From positions 620,001 through 684,000 of the forward strand of contig NZ_JALPRD010000001.1 in NCBI RefSeq assembly GCF_023197165.1: a stretch of 64,000 nucleotides of DNA. Direction: 5' to 3'. The DNA comes from Sphingopyxis sp. MSC1_008 (GTDB taxonomy: Bacteria > Pseudomonadota > Alphaproteobacteria > Sphingomonadales > Sphingomonadaceae). Positions 26,307 through 34,722 of the stretch are shown in pieces. The notes under the pieces were generated by a model that was given only the letters and a program-made list of their open reading frames with translations, ran no database searches and was not told the origin of the DNA. The position numbers and the translations under genes are program-made. The stretch's first letter is position 1; each line of letters opens with the position of its first letter.

Positions 26307-27368
26307 ATGGCAAGAGCCATGACGCAGCAGACGACATGGCTGGACCGGGCGCGCGACGCCCATCGCCGCGGCGATATAGCGGCGGAAACCGCGGCGCTCG
26401 ACGATGCGATCCGCGCCGATCGCGGAAATATAGCCGTGCTGCTCGCCATGGCCGAACTCAAGCGCCGCCTCGCCGATGACCGCGCGGCCGGTAGCTTCTA
26501 TCGCCTGGCACTCGGCACCGCAGCCCAAGCCCGGAATGTCCCCCATGCCCTCCATCCCGGCCTCCAGCGTGCCGAGCAATTCCTCGCCGAAACCGACCGC
26601 GCCTTTGCCGATCATCTCCTCGGCCAATTGCGCGGTGCCGGGATCGACGCCGGCACCGCAACGCCGCGCGTCGCCGAGGCCCTCCGAATGCTCGCGGGCG
26701 AACAGCCGCTCTATTTGCAACAGCCCAGCATGTTCTACTTCCCCGGTCTCGCACAGCGCCCGTTTTTCGATCGCACCGACTTCGATTGGGTTCCGGCAAT
26801 CGAAGCCGCGACGGGGGCGATCCGCGCCGAACTTCAGGCTATGATCGAGAGTTCATCCGACCGCTTCGGTCCTTATGTGACCGCCAGCCCCGACCGTCCG
26901 CCGCCCAACAATCCCCTGCTCGACAAGCCCGACTGGGGCGCGGCGTGGCTGTGGAAGGACGGGGTCGTCGCCGAGGGGATGGACGAACTCTGTCCCGCCA
27001 CCCTTGCCGCGCTAGAACTGGCGCCGCGGCCGGTAATCCCGGGTCGCGCACCGATCGCGCTCTTCTCGCGCCTCACACCGGGCACGCATATCCAGCCGCA
27101 TCACGGCCTGCTGAACACCCGCCTGATCTGCCACCTGCCGCTGATCGTTCCGGACGGTTGCGGCATCCGCGTCGGCGCCGAAACGCGCGCGTGGCGCGAG
27201 GGCGAGATGCTGATCTTCGACGACAGCTTCGAGCACGAGGCATGGAACCGCGGCGCCAGCGACCGCACGATCCTCCTGTTCGAAATCTGGCGCCCCGACA
27301 TCGACGCCGAGGAACGCGAGCAACTCACGCGCATCTTCTCGGCAATTGACACCTACGCCGAACAATAA
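26307..27368 (+). CDS. Aspartyl/asparaginyl beta-hydroxylase-like dioxygenase
   Basis: 353-residue protein with an N-terminal TPR-like helical part (about 8-105) and a C-terminal AspH-type 2-oxoglutarate/Fe(II) dioxygenase domain. The likely iron ligands are H265 in HIQPHHGLLNTRL and H310 in DDSFEHEAWN, and the following R in DRTILLFEIW fits the 2-oxoglutarate site. Bacterial members hydroxylate proteins or lipid-linked substrates; the substrate here is unknown. An alternative ATG is at 26319. The next gene starts 15 bases downstream. Confidence 0.85.
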   Translation: MARAMTQQTTWLDRARDAHRRGDIAAETAALDDAIRADRGNIAVLLAMAELKRRLADDRAAGSFYRLALGTAAQARNVPHALHPGLQRAEQFLAETDRAFADHLLGQLRGAGIDAGTATPRVAEALRMLAGEQPLYLQQPSMFYFPGLAQRPFFDRTDFDWVPAIEAATGAIRAELQAMIESSSDRFGPYVTASPDRPPPNNPLLDKPDWGAAWLWKDGVVAEGMDELCPATLAALELAPRPVIPGRAPIALFSRLTPGTHIQPHHGLLNTRLICHLPLIVPDGCGIRVGAETRAWREGEMLIFDDSFEHEAWNRGASDRTILLFEIWRPDIDAEEREQLTRIFSAIDTYAEQ

Positions 27369-27383
27369 TGGGACAGGAAGACG

Positions 27384-28547
27384 ATGACCAATCCGGGAAT
27401 GGACGCCGACATCTATGACGCCTTCATCGAACAGCTGCAGCGCTATGTCCGCGAGCGGCTGATCCCGGCGGAAGACCAGCTTGAAGAACTCGGCCGCGTT
27501 CCCGACGATATCCTTGCGGAAATGCGTGACATGGGCCTGTTCGGTGTGACGATGCCCGAGGAATATGGCGGCGCGGGCATGAACGTCAGCCAATATGTCG
27601 GCTTTATCCGCGAGATTGCCTATGCCTCGCCCGCCTATCGCTCGATCATCTCGATCAACATCGGCATGGTGTGCAAGTCGCTCGTCGGGTTCGGCACTGC
27701 GCAGCAGAAGGAGCATTGGCTGCCCAGGCTCGCGGCCGGAGAAATCGCGGCCTTCGGCCTCACCGAACCTGACAGCGGATCGGACAGCGCCGCGATGAAA
27801 ACCCGCGCCGTGCGCGACGGCAACGGCTATGTGCTGAACGGGACCAAGCGCTACATCACCAACGCCCCCTTCGCCGACGTCATCCTCGTCATGGCGCGCA
27901 CCAATGCCGAGGCGCTTCCTAAGAACGCGCATGTCAGCGCCTTCATGGTTCCGCGGGGCGCGCCCGGCGTTTCGATCGGTAAACCCGACGGCAAGATGGG
28001 TCAGGCCGGATCGCAGATCGCCGACGTGATCCTCGAGGATGTGCATGTCGATGGCGACGCGTTGCTCGGCGGCGAAGAGGGCATCGGTTTCCGCGCCGCG
28101 ATGCAAAGCCTCGACAATGGGCGCCTGTCGGTCGCCGCGGCGAGCGTCGGCTATGCCAAGCGTATGCTCGACGCCGGCCTCAAATATGCGATGGAGCGCA
28201 AGGCATTCGGCGAGCCCATCGCCAACTTCCAGCTGATCCAGGCGATGCTCGCCGACAGCAAGGCCGAAATCTACGCGGCCGAATGCATGCTCGCCGACGC
28301 CTGCGCGCGCGCCGACCGCGGCGAGAAAATCCTCGTCGAAGCGGCGGCGACGAAGATGTTCGCCAGCGAAATGTGCGGACGCGTCGCCGACCGCGTCGTG
28401 CAAATCCACGGCGGCGCGGGCTATCTCAAGGAATATCTGGCCGAACGCTTCTATCGCGACTGCCGCATTTACCGCATTTATGAAGGGACGACGCAGATCC
28501 AGCAGCTAGTCATCGCGAAGAACATGATTCGCGATTTTGTAGGCTGA
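27384..28547 (+). CDS. Acyl-CoA dehydrogenase
   Basis: 387-residue FAD flavoenzyme introducing a trans-2 double bond into acyl-CoA. Family motifs: FGLTEPDSGSDSAAM (about 130-145), RYITNAPFADV, RKAFGEPIANFQ and the C-terminal catalytic loop IYRIYEGTTQIQ, with the base Glu in YEGT, as in short/medium-chain enzymes. AGGAAG six bases upstream supports the start. Chain-length preference is not visible. It may be co-transcribed with the hydroxylase-like gene before it. Confidence 0.9.
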   Translation: MTNPGMDADIYDAFIEQLQRYVRERLIPAEDQLEELGRVPDDILAEMRDMGLFGVTMPEEYGGAGMNVSQYVGFIREIAYASPAYRSIISINIGMVCKSLVGFGTAQQKEHWLPRLAAGEIAAFGLTEPDSGSDSAAMKTRAVRDGNGYVLNGTKRYITNAPFADVILVMARTNAEALPKNAHVSAFMVPRGAPGVSIGKPDGKMGQAGSQIADVILEDVHVDGDALLGGEEGIGFRAAMQSLDNGRLSVAAASVGYAKRMLDAGLKYAMERKAFGEPIANFQLIQAMLADSKAEIYAAECMLADACARADRGEKILVEAAATKMFASEMCGRVADRVVQIHGGAGYLKEYLAERFYRDCRIYRIYEGTTQIQQLVIAKNMIRDFVG

Positions 28548-28564
28548 TCGGTCGGGAAGGTCGC

Positions 28565-28640
28565 TGGTGGAGCCGAGGGGAATCGAACCCCTGACCTCTG
28601 CAGTGCGATTGCAGCGCTCTCCCATCTGAGCTACGGCCCC
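28565..28640 (-). tRNA. tRNA-Ala (anticodon CGC)
   Basis: Read on the minus strand the sequence starts GGGGCCGTAGCTCAG, has an anticodon arm CTGCA-ATCGCAC-TGCAG giving anticodon CGC (reads GCG), a T arm with GGTTCGATTCC, and ends GGCTCCACCA with CCA encoded. All four arms pair; the acceptor stem has one G-T pair. 76 bases including CCA. Confidence 0.96.
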
Positions 28641-28735
28641 GCGACGGGCAGGGTCTTAACGACGCTGATTGGCGGTGGCAACGGCTTTTCTGACGATGGC
28701 CAACGTCGCCGGAAAAATGGGAATGGGGGATTCCG

Positions 28736-29752
28736 ATGGCCAAAGCATGGCATTTGACCAGCCGTCCGCAGGGGCTGCCGACGATCGACAATTTCGCGTT
28801 GCGCGAAGTGCCTGACGCGCCGCTCGAAAAGGACAAGCTGCGCATTCGCAATCTCTGGCTGTCGGTCGATCCGTATATGCGCGGGCGAATGAACGAGGCC
28901 AAAAGCTATGCCGCCAGCTTCCAGATCGACCAGCCGATGACCGGCGGGGCGATCGGCGAGGTCATCGAAAGCAGGATGGAGGGCTTTGCTCCGGGCGACC
29001 TGATCCTCCACATGGGCGGTTGGCGAGACGGCGGCGTCATCGGTCTCGACATGATGCCGAACAAGCTGCCCGGCGACATGCTGGCCGCGGGCCTGACCCC
29101 GCAAACCTTCCTGCACAATATGGGTCTGACCGGCGGAACCGCATGGATCGGCCTGCTCCGCGTCGCGGCCGCCAAGCCCGGCGATACGATATTCGTCTCG
29201 GCCGCCGCGGGCGCGGTCGGCTCAGCGGTCGTACAAATCGCCAAGGCGCGCGAGATGACCGTGATCGGCTCCGCCGGCGGCGCGGACAAATGCGCGTGGG
29301 TCGACGACCTTGGCGCCGACGCGGCGATTGACTACAAGGCGGGGCCCGTGCTTCCGCAGCTCGCCGCCGCGCTCGAACGCCTCGGCAAGCCGGGCATCGA
29401 CGTCTATTTCGATAATGTGGGAGGCGAGCACCTCGACGCGGCCTTCGCGACAGCGAATGATTTTGCGCGTTTCGCGATCTGCGGCATGATCGACGTCTAC
29501 AACGACGCGAAGCCGCAGGAGATGAAATATATCATCCGGACCATCCCGGCGCGGATCCGCATGGAAGGCTTTATCTACACCGACCAGTTCATCGACTGCA
29601 TGGAAGAATTCTATGCAGACATGGGCGGCCTGATCGGCAGCGGGGCCGTGACGATGCGCGAAACCGTACACGACGGGTTGGCATCGGCGCCCGACGCCTT
29701 CCTCGGCCTGTTTTCCGGCGGCAATATGGGAAAAATGCTGGTCAGGCTCTGA
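28736..29752 (+). CDS. NADP-dependent MDR oxidoreductase (CurA / leukotriene-B4 dehydrogenase type)
   Basis: 338-residue zinc-free medium-chain reductase. The start (WHLTSRPQGLP...FALREVPDAPL) and LWLSVDPYMRGRM are typical of the PTGR/CurA group that reduces enone double bonds with NADPH. The nucleotide site is VSAAAGAVGSAVVQIAK with an SAGGADK loop, and IDVYFDNVGGEHLDA completes the pattern. Physiological substrate unknown. Confidence 0.9.
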   Translation: MAKAWHLTSRPQGLPTIDNFALREVPDAPLEKDKLRIRNLWLSVDPYMRGRMNEAKSYAASFQIDQPMTGGAIGEVIESRMEGFAPGDLILHMGGWRDGGVIGLDMMPNKLPGDMLAAGLTPQTFLHNMGLTGGTAWIGLLRVAAAKPGDTIFVSAAAGAVGSAVVQIAKAREMTVIGSAGGADKCAWVDDLGADAAIDYKAGPVLPQLAAALERLGKPGIDVYFDNVGGEHLDAAFATANDFARFAICGMIDVYNDAKPQEMKYIIRTIPARIRMEGFIYTDQFIDCMEEFYADMGGLIGSGAVTMRETVHDGLASAPDAFLGLFSGGNMGKMLVRL

Positions 29753-29764
29753 CCAGCACAGCTT

Positions 29765-29798
29765 CCTGTTCTGGGATCAGGCCTGTTCTGGGGTCAGG
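29765..29798. repeat. Tandem 17-bp duplication at the end of the RhlE-type gene
   Basis: Two adjacent 17-base units, 29765-29781 and 29782-29798 (CCTGTTCTGGGATCAGG, one mismatch). The right copy covers the helicase stop codon, so the duplication lies exactly at its 3' end. Confidence 0.7.
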
Positions 29799-31200
29799 TG
29801 TCGAAACCGACCGACAGGAAGCCCGGCATCGGGCCGTTCCAGCCATCGTCGGGGCCGTCCAGATCGTCCTGCCGGGCGGGCGCGGGTTTGCGATCGCTGC
29901 GCGGCTTCCGGTCTTCGCGCGGCTTCGCGGGCTGCGCTCCGGCGGCCGGTGCAGCCGGCGCCGGACGCGCAGGTGCCTTCTCCGGCTTCGCAGCGGCTTT
30001 GCCGCGTCCGCCGCGCGCCGAACGCCCGCGCCGCGGCTCGCCTTCTTCCGCATCGCGGTCGGGCTTGGCGACATCGGCCGCCGGCGCGCCGCCGCCATGG
30101 ATCGGAATCTTGTAGCCGGTCAGCTTCTGGATATTGTCGATCGCCTCGTCATCGGATGGCGTCACCAGCGTAAACGCGCGCCCCTGGGCGCCTGCGCGGC
30201 CGGTGCGGCCGATGCGGTGGACATAATCGTCGGGGTGCCACGGAGCGTCGAAATTGAAGACGTGGCTGACGCCCTTGACGTCTAGGCCGCGCGCCGCGAC
30301 GTCCGACGCGACCAAAATGTTGATCGTGCCGTTCTTGAACCGTTCGAGTTCGGCAGTGCGGCTCGACTGGTCCATGTCGCCCTGGATTTCGCCCGCCTTA
30401 TAGCCGTAGCGCTGCAGCGATTTCGCCAGCTCGCGCACGGTCGTCTTGCGGTTGCAGAAAATGATCGCAGTGCCGACCTTCTCAGCCTCGATCAGGCTGC
30501 GGAGCGTATCGCGCTTGCTGCGTTCAGAGGTCTTGACGAGGAACTGCTCGATATTCTCGTTCCGGCTTGCGGGACGCGCAACCTCGATCGTCTTCGGGTT
30601 CGACAGGAATTTGTCGGCGAGCCGCTTGATCGGCGCCGGCATCGTCGCCGAGAAGAGCAGGGTCTGCCGAGTCGCCGGCAGCTTCGTGCAGATATTCTCG
30701 ATGTCGGGGATGAAACCCATGTCGAGCATCCGGTCGGCCTCGTCGATCACGAGCAGGTTGCAACCGGTCAGCAAAATCTTGCCGCGTTCGAACAGGTCCA
30801 TCAGGCGGCCCGGCGTCGCGATCAGCACGTCGACACCCTTTTCGAGCGCCTTGACCTGATCGCCCATCTGCACGCCGCCGATCAGCAGTGCCATCGAAAG
30901 CTTGTGATATTTGCCGTATTTTTCAAAATTTTCAGCGACCTGCGCCGCGAGTTCGCGCGTTGGCGCGAGGATTAGCGAGCGCGGCATCAGCGCACGGGCG
31001 CGGCCATGGGCGAGGATGTCGATCATCGGCAGCACGAACGACGCGGTCTTGCCGGTGCCCGTCTGGGCGATGCCGATGATGTCGCGCATCATCAAGACCG
31101 ACGGAATGACGCCCGCCTGGATCGGGGTCGCTTCGTTATAGCCCGACTCGTCAATGGCGCGCAAAAGTTCGTCGGAAAGGCCGATGTCGGCAAATTTCAT
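29794..31200 (-). CDS. DEAD-box ATP-dependent RNA helicase (RhlE type)
   Basis: 468 residues. Both RecA domains with Q motif ATPIQAGVIPSVL, Walker A AQTGTGKT, PTRELAAQ, TPGRLMD, VIDEADRMLDMGF, SAT, and domain 2 motifs VASDVAARGLD and HRIGRTGRAG. From about residue 375 onward the tail is basic and low in complexity (Arg, Gly, Pro, Ala), a usual RNA-binding extension of RhlE-type enzymes in ribosome assembly or mRNA turnover. Stop codon lies within a 17-bp tandem duplication. Confidence 0.93.
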   Translation of the reverse strand: MKFADIGLSDELLRAIDESGYNEATPIQAGVIPSVLMMRDIIGIAQTGTGKTASFVLPMIDILAHGRARALMPRSLILAPTRELAAQVAENFEKYGKYHKLSMALLIGGVQMGDQVKALEKGVDVLIATPGRLMDLFERGKILLTGCNLLVIDEADRMLDMGFIPDIENICTKLPATRQTLLFSATMPAPIKRLADKFLSNPKTIEVARPASRNENIEQFLVKTSERSKRDTLRSLIEAEKVGTAIIFCNRKTTVRELAKSLQRYGYKAGEIQGDMDQSSRTAELERFKNGTINILVASDVAARGLDVKGVSHVFNFDAPWHPDDYVHRIGRTGRAGAQGRAFTLVTPSDDEAIDNIQKLTGYKIPIHGGGAPAADVAKPDRDAEEGEPRRGRSARGGRGKAAAKPEKAPARPAPAAPAAGAQPAKPREDRKPRSDRKPAPARQDDLDGPDDGWNGPMPGFLSVGFDT

Positions 31201-31314
31201 AAGATCATCATGTCCGGAAAAGAGTTGGCGCCCTGCCTCCCACGCAGGCGGACGTTGCCGCGGCCATTGGGCAAATGGCGGGGAAAAGTCAAGGAAAGGC
31301 CGCGATAAACCCGA

Positions 31315-31905
31315 TTAATCGTCTTCGCGGACCGGAACCATCAGCTTGAACTTGTCGATCTCGCATTTTGCGCCGGTCCGGGCGTGGATCTGGTCGCGAT
31401 CCTCGCACAGCTTTCCGTCCTTGCTGCCCTGCATGTAGAAACCGGCATAAAAATCGAGCGCACGGCAACCGCGATTGAGCTGCGCGCGCAGCCGCTGCTT
31501 CTGCCGGGTAATGATATCGATGCTGTCACGCTGGACCGCCTGCATCCCCAATATATTGCGCATCGACACGCATTTGGGCGCCTTTTTCTCTTTCCAGACG
31601 ACGGGCAGTTCGGTTGCGCGTTTGGACATCGACGGACCCGCGGTAAAATTGTTGATCGGCGAACGCTGGGCCGGCACGCGAATGATCAGCTGCTGTTCGA
31701 TCACCACTTGCCAAAAGGAAGCAGCCTGTTCGAGCGTCGGCGCGGAAATCGCGACCAACGGTTCGGGTGCGGCCACAGGCGCCGCCGCGTCTGCCGCTGG
31801 CGCAGCGGCCACGAACCACAGGAACGCCGCCGTCAGCACAGCTCCGCCGCCGCTCCCTTGGCGTCCTGACCGAAGATTCCGTTCACCTATGGCTCCCGCG
31901 TCCAT
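31315..31905 (-). CDS. Hypothetical secreted protein
   Basis: 196 residues with no family I recognise. A hydrophobic segment at about 21-41 ending in an Ala-rich run suggests a signal peptide with an upstream extension; the true start may be internal. The mature part is basic with conserved-looking cysteines (KCVSMRNILGMQ, RGCRALDFYAGFYMQ, GKLCEDRDQ, AKCEID), four in total, which could form disulfides. It lies on the same strand as the RhlE-type gene, 114 bases upstream of it. Confidence 0.6.
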   Translation of the reverse strand: MDAGAIGERNLRSGRQGSGGGAVLTAAFLWFVAAAPAADAAAPVAAPEPLVAISAPTLEQAASFWQVVIEQQLIIRVPAQRSPINNFTAGPSMSKRATELPVVWKEKKAPKCVSMRNILGMQAVQRDSIDIITRQKQRLRAQLNRGCRALDFYAGFYMQGSKDGKLCEDRDQIHARTGAKCEIDKFKLMVPVREDD

Positions 31906-32027
31906 CCCGCTGGACGAAAAGATACTATTCGTCCATCGCTCCCTTTAACAAGGATGATTGAACATCAAATGAACTGCTGTCACCCCCTGCCCGCTTGTGG
32001 GGCAGGAAATTTCCGGAGTGGACCGGC

Positions 32028-33452
32028 ATGACGCGCCCGCCATCTGCATCGCTGCTCGACACATTCGCAAATTTGCTCGGCCCCAAGGGCTATAGCGCCG
32101 ACCCGGATGCGATGGCGCCGTGGCTGACCGACTGGCGCGGCAAATATCACGGCCGTGCTGCCGCGATGCTGTCGCCCGCCACGACTGAAGAAGTCGCCTC
32201 GATCGTGCGCCTCTGCGCCGAGGCGGAGGTCGCGCTTGTCCCCCAAGGCGGCAACAGCGGCATGGTCGGCGGCGCTACGCCCGATACCAGCGGCGACCAG
32301 CTTCTGCTCAGCCTGCGGCGCATGAACCGGATACGCGATATCGACGAGGCGGGGCAGCTTGCCATTGCGGAGGCGGGCGTAATCCTGGAGAATTTCCACA
32401 ATGCCGTCCTCGCGCACGGACTCCGCTTTCCGCTCACGCTTGGCGGCAAGGGCTCGGCGACGATCGGCGGGCTGGTATCGACCAACGCCGGCGGCACGCA
32501 AGTACTCCGCCACGGATCGATGCGCACTCTGACCCTTGGCGTCGAAGCCGTGCTGCCCGATGGCAGCATTTTCGACGGGCTGGCTCCGCTCAAGAAGGAT
32601 AACCGCGGCTATGACCTGCGGCATCTGTTTTGCGGTGCCGAAGGGACGCTGGGGATCGTCACCGCCGCCTCGCTGCGTCTCGTTCCCGCGGCGGCGGCGC
32701 GGCGAACGGCGTGGATCGGGATCGATTCGCCCGAAAGCGCACTGCTCCTGCTGCGCCGTGTCGATACAGCGATCGGGCGCGAGCTCGAGGGGTTCGAGCT
32801 GATCCCGCACGCCTGCCTCGACGCTGTGTTGCGCCATATTCCACAGACCCGCGCTCCGCTCGCGACCGCGCAGCCATGGTATGTCCTGCTCGAACTCGCC
32901 GGCGAAAGCGATCAAGCCTTGGGGGACGCCTTGGAACGGCAACTCGCGTCGGCGCTCGACGCCGGGCTGATCGGTGATGTCGTGATCGCAAAAAGCGACC
33001 GCGAAAGCGAGGATTTCTGGCGCCTGCGCGATTCCATCTCGGAGGCCGAACGGGCCGAGGGTCCGGCATTACAGCATGACATCAGCGTGCCCGTCGATCT
33101 GATGCCCGCTTTCATCGCTGAGAATCCGGCACGCCTGAGTTCGGCCTTCCCGGGTGCGCGCGCGCTGTCTTTCGGACATCTCGGCGACGGCAATGTCCAC
33201 CATCATGTCCAGCCCCCTTTCGATGTCGACGGTGCGGCATGGCTCGCCGAGCATGGCGCGGCGGTCAGCCGGCTGGTCTATTCGCACGTCCTCGAAGTCG
33301 GCGGATCGATTTCGGCCGAGCATGGCATCGGCCAGATGAAGCGCGACATCCTGGCCGAGTTGGACAGTCCGGCACGTTTGTCCGCGCTGCGCCGGATCAA
33401 GGCCGGGTTCGATCCGGCCGGCATTTTCAATCCCGGCAAACTCGTCGCCTGA
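32028..33452 (+). CDS. FAD-linked oxidase (D-2-hydroxyacid dehydrogenase type)
   Basis: 474-residue flavoprotein of the vanillyl-alcohol-oxidase/GlcD superfamily. FAD-binding pattern VPQGGNSGMVGGATP (about 75-90), TLGGKGSATIGGLVSTNAGG and YDLRHLFCGAEGTLGIVT; the C-terminal part has FGHLGDGNVHHH and the ending EHGIGQMKRD, as in D-2-hydroxyglutarate and D-lactate dehydrogenases. The ATG at 32028 is preferred to the TTG at 31995 because it gives a normal N-terminus. Exact substrate not visible. Confidence 0.88.
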   Translation: MTRPPSASLLDTFANLLGPKGYSADPDAMAPWLTDWRGKYHGRAAAMLSPATTEEVASIVRLCAEAEVALVPQGGNSGMVGGATPDTSGDQLLLSLRRMNRIRDIDEAGQLAIAEAGVILENFHNAVLAHGLRFPLTLGGKGSATIGGLVSTNAGGTQVLRHGSMRTLTLGVEAVLPDGSIFDGLAPLKKDNRGYDLRHLFCGAEGTLGIVTAASLRLVPAAAARRTAWIGIDSPESALLLLRRVDTAIGRELEGFELIPHACLDAVLRHIPQTRAPLATAQPWYVLLELAGESDQALGDALERQLASALDAGLIGDVVIAKSDRESEDFWRLRDSISEAERAEGPALQHDISVPVDLMPAFIAENPARLSSAFPGARALSFGHLGDGNVHHHVQPPFDVDGAAWLAEHGAAVSRLVYSHVLEVGGSISAEHGIGQMKRDILAELDSPARLSALRRIKAGFDPAGIFNPGKLVA

Positions 33453-33581
33453 CGACGGCCCGGTCCGCCAGGCCGCATATCGCCGCCCCTTATCATCGCC
33501 CTCTTGCGCCGCGCGGCGCGGGTCAATAAGGCGCTTTATCCTTTTTGTCCCGAACTGCGGGACCCTTACCGGAGTTCAATC

Positions 33582-34361
33582 ATGGCCACCGCGCCCGCAC
33601 CTGCCAATCTGCCCTTGTTCTATAAGGACCTTGCCCCGCTTTCGAGCGTCGAGCATGGCGATTTCCACGCACGGCCTCTCGACAGCGCCGAATTCCTCGT
33701 CGGTCAGCACGCCATTCCGCTGACCTCGGACGAGTTCGTGTCGGCGTGCCGCTTTTTCCCGATCGTCTTTTCGGCAGGCGACAATCCGGTTCCGCTCGCG
33801 CTGATGGGTCTGAACGAAGGCATCAACACCTTCGTCGACGACGCGGGCAAGCTGATCAATCCGGTCTATGTCCCGGCCTATATCCGCCGCTACCCCTTCC
33901 TCCTCGCGCGGCTCCAGCCCGATTCGGAAGATTTGTCGCTCTGCTTCGACCCGACGTCGGGCGCGATCGGCAAGTTCGACGAGGGCGATGCGCTGTTCGT
34001 CGATGGCCAGCCGTCGGAACAGGTTCAGGCCGTGCTCGAATTCTGCAAGAATTTCGAAGAAGCCGGTCAGCGCACCGGCATGTTCATGGACGAACTGAAG
34101 AAGGCCGACCTCCTGATGGACGGCGAAGTCGCCATCCAGCAGGAAGGCAATGACAAGCCGTACGTCTATCGCGGTTTCCAGATGGTCGATGAAAACAAGC
34201 TGCGCGAACTGCGCGGCGACGTGCTGCGCAAGCTGATGCAGAACGGCATCCTCGGCCTGATCTTCGCGCACCTCTTCTCGCTGCAGCTGATGCGCGAAGT
34301 GTTCGCCGAACAGGTGAAGAGCGGCAAGATGCCCCTCAACACCGAACTTCCGGCCGTCTAA
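33582..34361 (+). CDS. sapC: SapC family protein
   Basis: 259-residue cytosolic protein of the SapC family (start LPLFYKDLAPLSSVEHGDF, then FPIVFSAGDNPVPLALMGL and YPFLLARLQPDSEDLSLCFD). The biochemical role is not established; in many proteobacteria relatives lie near TonB receptors and Trp halogenase-like genes, which is not the case here. GGAG eight bases before the ATG supports this start. A strong hairpin follows 13 bases after the stop. Confidence 0.88.
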   Translation: MATAPAPANLPLFYKDLAPLSSVEHGDFHARPLDSAEFLVGQHAIPLTSDEFVSACRFFPIVFSAGDNPVPLALMGLNEGINTFVDDAGKLINPVYVPAYIRRYPFLLARLQPDSEDLSLCFDPTSGAIGKFDEGDALFVDGQPSEQVQAVLEFCKNFEEAGQRTGMFMDELKKADLLMDGEVAIQQEGNDKPYVYRGFQMVDENKLRELRGDVLRKLMQNGILGLIFAHLFSLQLMREVFAEQVKSGKMPLNTELPAV

Positions 34362-34374
34362 TCACGAAAAACTG

Positions 34375-34405
34375 TGGCCGCCCTTGCACTGAGCAAGGGC
34401 GGCCA
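34375..34405 (+). terminator. Likely terminator after sapC
   Basis: Perfect 13-bp stem TGGCCGCCCTTGC (34375-34387) and GCAAGGGCGGCCA (34393-34405) with a 5-base loop, followed by only TTT. Strong stem, weak U tract. It may also serve the convergent SdhAF4-like gene on the minus strand. Confidence 0.65.
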
Positions 34406-34457
34406 TTTGAATTCCGGCCCATTTCCAGATTATCGGCCGAACCGCGGCGTCCCCCGA

Positions 34458-34667
34458 TCAGAAGTCGACCGCGACCCCTTTCAATTCCCAGTCGCCGTAG
34501 CGCACAGGGTTGCGCCCGCCGGGTTGATCCTCGGCCTTATCCTCGCTGATGGGTTCGGGCGACGGCACCGCGCTGTTCGTCCAGCCCGCGGGAGCCTTCA
34601 CATACGCAGGGCGCTTTACAGCGCGCGGCGTTCCGCCGATGGTTCCATTTTGGCTGCTGTCGGTCAT
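34458..34667 (-). CDS. SdhAF4-like (DUF1674) protein
   Basis: 69-residue protein ending in GGRNPVRYGDWELKGVAVDF, the DUF1674 signature (D/NPxRYGDWE-x-KG-x-x-x-DF). Family members help assemble succinate dehydrogenase by binding the flavinated SdhA subunit. The N-terminal half is low in complexity and Pro-rich. The ATG at 34667 follows AAGGCGGG; the longer open frame upstream overlaps the rsmB-type gene on the other strand and is unlikely. No sdh genes lie in the window. Confidence 0.88.
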   Translation of the reverse strand: MTDSSQNGTIGGTPRAVKRPAYVKAPAGWTNSAVPSPEPISEDKAEDQPGGRNPVRYGDWELKGVAVDF

Positions 34668-34722
34668 GATACCCGCCTTATAGGATTTTTCATGCGCCAC
34701 GCCAACCACGCCGTTACCCGTC

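Noticed and set aside
31264-31292. TTGACT as a possible -35 box for the RhlE-type gene
   Set aside because: The matching -10 position reads CAATGG, too far from consensus to support a promoter.
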